This document shows, piece by piece, positions 58,527 to 64,000 of a stretch of 64,000 nt of DNA. The position numbers and the translations under genes are program-made. The DNA comes from Nevskia sp. (GTDB lineage: Bacteria; Pseudomonadota; Gammaproteobacteria; Nevskiales; Nevskiaceae): the NCBI RefSeq assembly GCF_021732705.1, contig NZ_JAKFUM010000011.1:124001-188000 (forward strand), in the 5' to 3' direction. The notes under the pieces were generated by a model, which saw only the letters and a list, made by a program, of their open reading frames with translations, searched no databases and had not been told where the DNA came from. Positions within the stretch are counted from its first letter, which is position 1. Each line of letters starts with the position of its first letter.

Positions 58527-59234
58527 TCATGCCGCCTTCTGATCATCCAGCCAGCGCGCGAAGAAGCCGGCGGCAACAGCCCCGGCAATCGGCGCGATCC
58601 AGAACAGCCACAGCTGGCTCAGGGCCCAGCCGCCGACGAACAGCGCCGGGCCGGTCGAGCGCGCCGGGTTCACCGACGTGTTGGTCACCGGGATGCTGAT
58701 CAGGTGGATCAGGGTCAGGCACAGACCGATGGCGATCGGCGCGAAGCCGGCCGGCGCGCGGGATGACGTGGCGCCGAGGATCACAGTCAGGAAGAAGAAG
58801 GTCAGCACGAACTCGGTGACCGCCGCCGCGCCCACGGTGAAGCCGCCGGGCGAATGCTCGCCATAGCCGTTCGAGGCAAAGCCGTTGGCGACATCGAACG
58901 TCGGCACGCCGCTGGCGATGACGTAAAGCACGGCGGCACCGGCGATGGCCCCGAGCACCTGTGCGGCGATGTACGGCCCAAGCTGCGACGCCGGGAAGCG
59001 ACCGCCCGCCCACAGCCCGAACGACACGGCCGGGTTCAGGTGGCAGCCGGAAATGTGGCCGATGGTGTAAGCCATCGTCAGCACCGTCAGGCCGAAGGCC
59101 AGCGACACGCCGGCAAACGCGATGCCGTACTGCGGAAAGCCGGCCGCCAGCACAGCGCTGCCGCAGCCGCCCAGCATCAGCCACGCCGTTCCGATGAATT
59201 CCGCTGCAAGCTTCTGAGGGGTGCTGCTGGTCAT
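58527..59234 (-). CDS. aqpZ: aquaporin Z
   Basis: A 235-residue water channel with six membrane helices and the two half-helix NPA motifs: [16 protein letters not shown] (about residues 60-75) and [16 protein letters not shown] (about 185-200). The Arg after the second NPA and the His in the fifth helix region ([11 protein letters not shown]) match the narrow aquaporin-type selectivity filter rather than a glycerol facilitator. N-terminus [20 protein letters not shown] is typical of AqpZ. It is a single-gene unit ended by a strong terminator and divergent from metG. Confidence 0.93.
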   Translation of the reverse strand: MTSSTPQKLAAEFIGTAWLMLGGCGSAVLAAGFPQYGIAFAGVSLAFGLTVLTMAYTIGHISGCHLNPAVSFGLWAGGRFPASQLGPYIAAQVLGAIAGAAVLYVIASGVPTFDVANGFASNGYGEHSPGGFTVGAAAVTEFVLTFFFLTVILGATSSRAPAGFAPIAIGLCLTLIHLISIPVTNTSVNPARSTGPALFVGGWALSQLWLFWIAPIAGAVAAGFFARWLDDQKAA

Positions 59235-59343
59235 GCCTTACCTCCCTGTGAGTGAACTCCGAAGCCTTAGTGTGCCGGGGGAATCGGGCAGAAAGTCAAT
59301 GATTCCGGGCACTGCAGGCGATGCCGGCCCGCCGCGGGGGCCA

Positions 59344-59352
59344 TGCGATAAT
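59344..59352 (+). promoter_or_regulatory. probable extended -10 promoter of metG
   Basis: TGCGATAAT combines an extended -10 TG with a 5/6 match to TATAAT, 36 bp before the metG ATG. No good -35 is present, which extended -10 promoters tolerate. Confidence 0.45.
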
Positions 59353-59387
59353 CGCGGCCTGCCCGTTTTTCGCCCGTCCCGAACCCC

Positions 59388-61520
59388 ATGTCCGCTCCGG
59401 CGCCCCGCACTGCTTCCCGCAAGATCCTGGTCACCAACGCGCTGCCGTACGCCAACGGCCCGCTGCACCTAGGCCACATGGTCGGCTACATCCAGGCCGA
59501 CATCTGGGTGCGCTTCCAGCGGATGTGCGGGCATGACGTGACCTACGTCTGTGCCGATGATGCGCATGGCACGCCGATCATGCTCGCCGCCGAAAAAGCC
59601 GGCCTGGCGCCGGAAGCGTTCATCGCCGACATCCAGAAAAGCCACGAAGCGGACTTCAAGGCCTTCGGCATCGCCTTTGATCACTACCACTCGACCCATT
59701 CGGACGAGAACCGGCAGCTATCGGAAACCATCTACACGGCGCTGAAGAACAACGGCTACATCGCGAGCCGTTTCATCGAGCAGGCCTACGACCCGGTCAA
59801 GGACATGTTCCTGCCGGATCGCTACATCAAGGGCGAGTGCCCGAAGTGCGGCACCGCCGACCAGTACGGCGACAACTGCGAGAACTGCGGCGCGACGTAC
59901 GGCCCGACCGATCTGAAGAACCCGTTCTCGGTCGTGTCGGGCGCGACGCCGGTGCTGAAGGAATCCGAGCATTACTTCTTCAGCCTGTCGAAGCTGCAGG
60001 CCGAGGTTCAGGCCTGGCTCGCCGCGGCCGACGTGCATGCCAGCGTCAAGGCCAAGCTCGCCGAATGGCTGGACGGCGGCTTGAAAGACTGGGACATCTC
60101 GCGCGATGCGCCGTACTTCGGCTTCGAGATTCCGGGCGCGCCGGGCAAATATTTCTACGTGTGGCTGGATGCGCCGATCGGCTACTTCGCGAGCCTCAGC
60201 GCCCTGCTTGGCAACGATGCTGAAAAGCTCGCCGCCTTCATCGGCCCGGATTCGACCGCCGAGCTGTGGCACTTCATCGGCAAGGACATCATCAATTTCC
60301 ACGGCCTGTTCTGGCCGGCGATGCTGAAGGGTGCGGGTTATCGCCAGCCGACCGGCCTGTCGGTCAACGGCTACCTGACCGTCAACGGCGCCAAGATGTC
60401 GAAGAGCCGCGGCACCTTCATCAAGGCGCGGACGTATCTGGATGCCGGGCTGAATCCGGAATATCTGCGCTACTACTTCGCGGCCAAGCTGAGCGACGGC
60501 GTCGATGATCTCGACCTGAATCTCGATGATTTCGTTGCCCGCGTGAACAGCGACATTGTGGGCAAGTACGTGAATATTGCCAGTCGGTGTGCGGGGTTCG
60601 TTGAGAAGTTTTTCGCCGGCAAGCTTCCCATGTCGCTCGATGGTGCTTGCTCTGACGCGATCGGCTTGCTTTCGAACGTCGAAAACCCCGTAACGTCTAT
60701 CGACGATGGCTCAAGTCATCTCCATCCGATTCGAGCTCTTTATGAAAAACGCGACTATGCGGCCGTGATCCGGGAGGTGATGGACCTAGCGGACACTACA
60801 AATACGTTTATTCATAACACGGCACCTTGGACGCTTGCGAAGAATCTTGACACCGAACAAAAACGTACTGATCTCCATCAGTTTTGTGGTATTTTTTTAA
60901 ACATTTTCAAAGTATTAACGGTATATCTAAAACCACTCCTACCTAATTTGGCTAAAGAAGTCGAATTGTTTTTCGATATTCCAGAGTTGTCTTGGAACGA
61001 TGTGGATAGTCGACTTCTGGGGACAAAGATCCGGTCTTATACGAACCTCGCGAATCGCATCGACCTGGCCCAGATCAAGGCGATGATCGCCGCCTCGACC
61101 GAAAGCCTCGCTCCGGTCGAGGTGCCAAACGCCAAACCGGCCAAGGCAGCATCGGCTCCGGCCGCTGCGGCACCAGTTGGCGGCAGCGACACACACGCCA
61201 GCATCGAAGACTTCGCCAAGATCGACCTCCGCATCGCCCGCATCGAGCACGCGGAAGGCGTTGACGGCGCGGACAAGCTGCTGCGCCTGACCCTGGATCT
61301 GGGCGCAATGGGCAAGCGGCAGGTGTTCGCCGGCATCAAGAGCGCGTATCCGCCGGAAAAGCTGATCGGGCGATTGACGGTGATGGTCGCCAATCTGGCG
61401 CCGCGCAAGATGCGCTTCGGGATGTCCGAAGGCATGGTGCTGGCGGCCAGCGGCGATGACGGCGGGCCGTTCCTGCTGGCGCCGGACGACGGTGCGCAGC
61501 CGGGCATGAAGGTGAAGTGA
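59388..61520 (+). CDS. metG: methionyl-tRNA synthetase
   Basis: A 710-residue class I synthetase with a C-terminal tRNA-binding domain. HIGH-type motif: [11 protein letters not shown] (about residues 24-34). Zinc knuckle cysteines are in [17 protein letters not shown] (about 147-163), and the KMSKS loop is [12 protein letters not shown] (about 335-346). The anticodon-binding helices span about 390-560. A low-complexity Ala/Pro linker (about 577-595) precedes the Trbp111-like domain ([20 protein letters not shown]). Oddly, codons for about residues 391-557 are AT-rich (near 32% GC at 60841-60960), unlike the rest of the gene, though the frame stays open. A small membrane-protein gene overlaps its stop. 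Confidence 0.96.
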   Translation: MSAPAPRTASRKILVTNALPYANGPLHLGHMVGYIQADIWVRFQRMCGHDVTYVCADDAHGTPIMLAAEKAGLAPEAFIADIQKSHEADFKAFGIAFDHYHSTHSDENRQLSETIYTALKNNGYIASRFIEQAYDPVKDMFLPDRYIKGECPKCGTADQYGDNCENCGATYGPTDLKNPFSVVSGATPVLKESEHYFFSLSKLQAEVQAWLAAADVHASVKAKLAEWLDGGLKDWDISRDAPYFGFEIPGAPGKYFYVWLDAPIGYFASLSALLGNDAEKLAAFIGPDSTAELWHFIGKDIINFHGLFWPAMLKGAGYRQPTGLSVNGYLTVNGAKMSKSRGTFIKARTYLDAGLNPEYLRYYFAAKLSDGVDDLDLNLDDFVARVNSDIVGKYVNIASRCAGFVEKFFAGKLPMSLDGACSDAIGLLSNVENPVTSIDDGSSHLHPIRALYEKRDYAAVIREVMDLADTTNTFIHNTAPWTLAKNLDTEQKRTDLHQFCGIFLNIFKVLTVYLKPLLPNLAKEVELFFDIPELSWNDVDSRLLGTKIRSYTNLANRIDLAQIKAMIAASTESLAPVEVPNAKPAKAASAPAAAAPVGGSDTHASIEDFAKIDLRIARIEHAEGVDGADKLLRLTLDLGAMGKRQVFAGIKSAYPPEKLIGRLTVMVANLAPRKMRFGMSEGMVLAASGDDGGPFLLAPDDGAQPGMKVK

Positions 61521-61879
61521 TGACGATCGACGCCACGCTGGCCGCGCGCGTCTACTGCGCACTGTCCGGCGCGTTGCTGACCGCACTCGGGCTGGCGGCG
61601 TGGCAAGCCGACCGTGCGAATCCGTACACCGGCGCGGCATTGGCCGGTGCCGGTCTGTTCCTGATCGTCGGCACGTTCGGCCGGACCACGCGCCTGACGG
61701 CGCTGATGGTGCTGTGCGCGGTCGTCTGCGGCTTCGCGTTTGTCGCGGGGCTGGGTTATGCCGTGATCGCGCTCGAATGGCCCACCGTGGCGACCGTGCG
61801 ACTGCTGGCGATGGAGCTTGCCGCCGGTCTCCTCGCCGCTGCGCTCGGGCGCACGCTGTATCTGGAGGACGTGCGATGA
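61520..61879 (+). CDS. small four-helix membrane protein
   Basis: A 119-residue hydrophobic protein with four predicted helices: YCALSGALLTALGLAAW, GAALAGAGLFLIVGTF, LMVLCAVVCGFAFVAGLGYAV and LLAMELAAGLLAAALG. The start is ATG at 61520, sharing one base with the metG stop (TGATG), so it is translated by coupling to metG. A GTG one codon earlier is possible. I do not recognise the family. Its stop overlaps the next tiny frame by 4 bp (ATGA). No function can be assigned from the sequence. Confidence 0.65.
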   Translation: MTIDATLAARVYCALSGALLTALGLAAWQADRANPYTGAALAGAGLFLIVGTFGRTTRLTALMVLCAVVCGFAFVAGLGYAVIALEWPTVATVRLLAMELAAGLLAAALGRTLYLEDVR

Positions 61880-61926
61880 GCACTGCCGTCCATCCCACTG
61901 ATTCGATCAGCCTTTTCCACGCTTGA
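61876..61926 (+). CDS. possible 16-residue leader peptide before rnfB-like gene
   Basis: A frame of 16 codons (MSTAVHPTDSISLFHA) with an excellent Shine-Dalgarno, GGAGG 7 nt before its ATG. Its start overlaps the upstream stop (ATGA) and its stop overlaps the rnfB-like start (TGATG). The rnfB-like ATG itself has no ribosome site, so ribosomes may reach it by re-initiation from this frame. Alternatively it is the original rnfB start region displaced by a frameshift. Confidence 0.4.
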   Translation: MSTAVHPTDSISLFHA

Positions 61927-62624
61927 TGGCTGCGTCCGGGCTGCGTGCGCCGCCCCCCGGCCTTGTTCCCGGGGCAGCGGGAGAAACGGCGACCGGGATG
62001 GTCGACCGGCTCGACGCGCTGCTGCCGCAGACGCAGTGCCGCCGCTGCGGCTTCGACGGCTGCCGGCCCTACGCGCAAGCGCTTGCCGCGGGTGAGACAA
62101 CGCTGAATCGCTGCCCGCCCGGCGGTCTGACCACGATTGCTGCGCTCGCCGAAGTGCTGGCGCAGCCGCCGCTGCCGCCGGATGCCGACGTCTGGCCGCA
62201 GGACGCCGTGCTGCGCGCCGATCAGTCGCTGCTGCCCACCGTCGCGCGGATCGACGAAAGCCGCTGCATCGGCTGCTTCAAGTGCGTGCTGGCCTGCCCG
62301 GTCGACGCGATCATCGGCGCGCCGAAATTCCTGCACACGGTGCTGAGCGATGACTGCAGCGGCTGCGACCTGTGCCTGCCGCCGTGCCCGGTGGATTGCA
62401 TCGAACTGGTGCCGCGGCCGCCCGAACTGCCGCCGGTGGATGCGATGGCCGAGCGCTGGCGGCAGCTGCATCGGATGCGCAAGGCGCGGCTGGCGCGCGA
62501 ACGCGAAAGCCGCGACGAGGCGCGCCGGCAGCGCCGGGGCGAAGTGCTGGCGGCGCAGGCGCAGTCGATCGACATTGCCGCGGCCATCGCGCGGGCCCGC
62601 GCCCGGCGAACGAATCCTTCGTGA
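61926..62624 (+). CDS. RnfB-like Fe-S ferredoxin protein, soluble form
   Basis: A 232-residue iron-sulfur protein. An N-terminal Fe-S domain (about residues 37-62: QCRRCGFDGCRPYA and a Cys at LNRCPP) is followed by two ferredoxin [4Fe-4S] motifs, CIGCFKCVLACPVDAI (about 117-132) and CSGCDLCLPPCPVDCIEL. The C-terminus is a charged helical tail. RnfB/RsxB of the membrane Rnf complex normally begins with a transmembrane helix; none is present here, and no rnfA, C, D, G or E is in the window. It precedes nth, as the rnf operon does in E. coli. Electron partner unknown; possibly it serves the Nth cluster or an unrelated redox system. Confidence 0.82.
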   Translation: MAASGLRAPPPGLVPGAAGETATGMVDRLDALLPQTQCRRCGFDGCRPYAQALAAGETTLNRCPPGGLTTIAALAEVLAQPPLPPDADVWPQDAVLRADQSLLPTVARIDESRCIGCFKCVLACPVDAIIGAPKFLHTVLSDDCSGCDLCLPPCPVDCIELVPRPPELPPVDAMAERWRQLHRMRKARLARERESRDEARRQRRGEVLAAQAQSIDIAAAIARARARRTNPS

Positions 62625-62640
62625 ATCCAGACAATTGCCG

Positions 62641-63459
62641 ATGAAACCCGAACACCGCGTCGAACTGTACCGGCGGCTGGCCGCCGTCAATCCGAACCCG
62701 CGCAGCGACCTCGAGTACTCGAACCACTTCGAGCTGCTGATCGCCGTGGTGCTGTCGGCGCAAGCGACCGATGTCAGCGTCAACAAGGCCACGGCGCGGC
62801 TGTATCCGGTGGCGAACACGCCGCAGGCGATCCTCGCGCTTGGCGAAGCGAAGCTGCGCGACTACATCAAGACCATCGGTCTCTATCAGACCAAGGCCAA
62901 GAACGTGATCAAGCTGTGCGAACTGCTGATCGCGCAGCATGGCGGTGAGGTGCCGAATGATCGCGCCGCGCTCGAAGCGCTGCCCGGCGTCGGCTCGAAA
63001 ACCGCCAGCGTCGTGCTGAATGTCGCGTTCGGGGTGCCGACGATCGCGGTCGATACCCACATCTTCCGCGTGGCGAACCGCACCGGGCTGGCGCCGGAGA
63101 AGACAGCGGACAAGGTGGCCGCGAAGCTCGAGAAGGTCACGCCGAAGGACTACCTGCTGAACGCGCACCACTGGCTGATCCTGCACGGGCGCTATGTCTG
63201 CAAGGCGCGCAGCCCGGAATGCTGGCGCTGCCAGATCGTCGAACTGTGCCGCTACAAGCCGAAGTCGCGTGCGGCAGACGCCGAGCCGGAACCGCTGAAG
63301 GGCAAGCCGGTGGCGAATGCATCGCGCACGGCGGCGAAGTCGGCCCGAAAAGCTGTGAAGAAGGCGGTCAGAAAGGGCGCCAAAGCTGCCTCGAAGCCGC
63401 GTTCGCCGCGCGCGGCCACTACCGTTGCCTCGAAACGCGAGCGCAAGCCGTCCGCATGA
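62641..63459 (+). CDS. nth: endonuclease III with basic C-terminal tail
   Basis: A 272-residue DNA glycosylase/AP lyase for oxidised pyrimidines. The start at 62641 gives MKPEHRVELYRRLAAVNPNP. The helix-hairpin-helix with catalytic Lys is LPGVGSKTASVVLNVAFG (about residues 115-132), and the catalytic Asp is in TIAVDTHIFRVANRTG. The [4Fe-4S] cysteines follow C-x6-C-x2-C-x5-C (CKARSPECWRCQIVELC, about 188-204). E. coli Nth ends near here (211 residues). This protein has about 60 more residues, rich in Lys, Ala, Arg and Pro, resembling histone H1-like tails and probably binding DNA nonspecifically. It lies 16 bp after the rnfB-like gene. Confidence 0.95.
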   Translation: MKPEHRVELYRRLAAVNPNPRSDLEYSNHFELLIAVVLSAQATDVSVNKATARLYPVANTPQAILALGEAKLRDYIKTIGLYQTKAKNVIKLCELLIAQHGGEVPNDRAALEALPGVGSKTASVVLNVAFGVPTIAVDTHIFRVANRTGLAPEKTADKVAAKLEKVTPKDYLLNAHHWLILHGRYVCKARSPECWRCQIVELCRYKPKSRAADAEPEPLKGKPVANASRTAAKSARKAVKKAVRKGAKAASKPRSPRAATTVASKRERKPSA

Positions 63460-63504
63460 CCGGCGACCGTCGGCCCGAGGTTTGCTTTCGCTGACCGGCT
63501 GTTT

Positions 63505-63531
63505 TGCAGTTTTTTCGAAATCGGCCGATAA
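63505..63531 (+). promoter_or_regulatory. near-consensus sigma-28 promoter upstream of epmB
   Basis: TGCAGTTT, exactly 11 bp, then GCCGATAA: 14 of 16 positions match the FliA consensus TAAAGTTT-N11-GCCGATAA, including the whole -10 box. Transcription would start near 63541, about 60 bp before the epmB ATG. Confidence 0.55.
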
Positions 63532-63602
63532 GCTTTCCGAATTCCCGCATTCGTGCGCCGCTGGCCGACCCCGGCCGCGGCGCCGACACCTGATCTGAAT
63601 CG

Positions 63603-64000
63603 ATGGACGACGGACTCGCCCCTACCGAATTTTCCGCCCGCCCTGCCTGGCAGACCGCGCTGGCGCAAGCAATCACGCGTCCGGCGGATCTGCTGACCGC
63701 GCTCGGAATCGATCCGGCGCTGCCGGCGCTCGACACCGAACGGCTGCGCGATTTTCCGATCCGCGTGCCGCACAGCTTCATCGCGCGCATGCGCAGGGGC
63801 GATGCGCAGGACCCGCTGTTCCGGCAGGTCTGGCCGTCGAATCAGGAAGCGGAGGACGTGCCGGGGTTCACCGCGGACGCCGTCGGCGACCTGCACAAGC
63901 TGAAAACCGGCGGCGTCATCCACAAGTACCACGGCCGCGCGCTGGTGATCGCGACCGGCGCCTGCGCCGTGAACTGCCGCTACTGCTTCCGCCGGCATTT
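63603..64000 (+). CDS. epmB: EF-P beta-lysylation protein EpmB (5' part)
   Basis: The first 132 codons of a lysine 2,3-aminomutase-like radical SAM protein, cut by the window end. EpmB isomerises alpha-lysine to beta-lysine for attachment to elongation factor P by EpmA. The visible part has the family features DPLFRQVWPSNQEAEDVPGF (about residues 73-92), LLHKYHGRALVI-type strand (GVIHKYHGRALVIATG) and the radical SAM cluster motif CAVNCRYC (about 122-129). PLP-binding residues lie beyond the edge. The family is commonly about 330-350 residues. A sigma-28-like promoter lies 72-98 bp upstream. Confidence 0.9.
   Translation, partial: MDDGLAPTEFSARPAWQTALAQAITRPADLLTALGIDPALPALDTERLRDFPIRVPHSFIARMRRGDAQDPLFRQVWPSNQEAEDVPGFTADAVGDLHKLKTGGVIHKYHGRALVIATGACAVNCRYCFRRH

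Noticed and set aside
61005-61060. An insertion element or frameshift inside metG at the AT-rich patch
   Set aside because: The reading frame is continuous, no terminal repeats or target duplication are visible, and the protein length is normal; a mosaic segment explains it better.

Overview
The window is high-GC DNA (about two thirds G+C by eye) with dense, mostly minus-strand operons. The gene content points to a polar-flagellated gammaproteobacterium, probably in or near Lysobacterales/Nevskiales: FleQ and RpoN sit inside the flagellar locus, fliEFGHIJK and flgGHIJKL-fliC-flaG-fliD-fliS follow the xanthomonad order, a soluble RnfB-like ferredoxin lies beside nth, and katE, apbC, dcd, rlmKL, sbcB, metG and epmB are present. 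The genus cannot be fixed from the sequence alone.

Layout. (1) 186-6492, minus: a 5-oxoproline module (fused HyuA/HyuB-type 5-oxoprolinase, two partner membrane proteins DUF969 and DUF979, DUF2891). (2) 6902-10137: an acetyltransferase-like protein and, converging on it, 2,4-dienoyl-CoA reductase. (3) 10241-17129, minus: fliE-F-G-H-I-J-K behind a good sigma-54 promoter. (4) 17393-22401: a divergent diguanylate cyclase, then a stress island (membrane protein, 24-residue hydrophobic peptide, hemerythrin, HPII-type catalase). (5) 22578-29904, minus: fleQ, a receiver-only regulator, rpoN, a NarL-type regulator with an altered receiver, a PilZ-like protein, a radical SAM/SPASM enzyme with its small GDL-motif (DUF1843) partner, and fliS. 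(6) 30012-39861, minus: fliD, flaG, fliC, flgL, flgK, flgJ, flgI, flgH, flgG, with sigma-28-type promoters before fliC and fliS. (7) 40044-46595: an exopolysaccharide export set (YjbH-like, a long Wza/SLBB protein, a YjbE-like small protein, a YjbF lipoprotein). (8) 46807-64000: housekeeping genes (rlmKL, amidohydrolase, dcd, apbC, sbcB, acetolactate synthase plus aldehyde dehydrogenase, aqpZ, metG, rnfB-like, nth, start of epmB).

How it works together. Sigma-54 with FleQ should drive the early and middle flagellar genes (fliE operon, the PilZ-like gene, possibly flgG), and sigma-28 the late genes (fliC, fliS). A c-di-GMP synthase, a PilZ-like protein, FleQ and exopolysaccharide export genes lie together, which fits a motile/sessile switch. 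The flagellar locus is incomplete at both ends: flgBCDEF and fliL-R/flhAB are not in the window.

Most notable: a radical SAM/SPASM maturase with a GDL-motif peptide placed between fliS and the flagellar regulators; a sharply AT-rich patch inside metG that suggests a mosaic gene; a response regulator with Glu in place of the phospho-acceptor Asp; a decayed copy of the dcd 3' end; and a near-consensus sigma-28 promoter in front of epmB.
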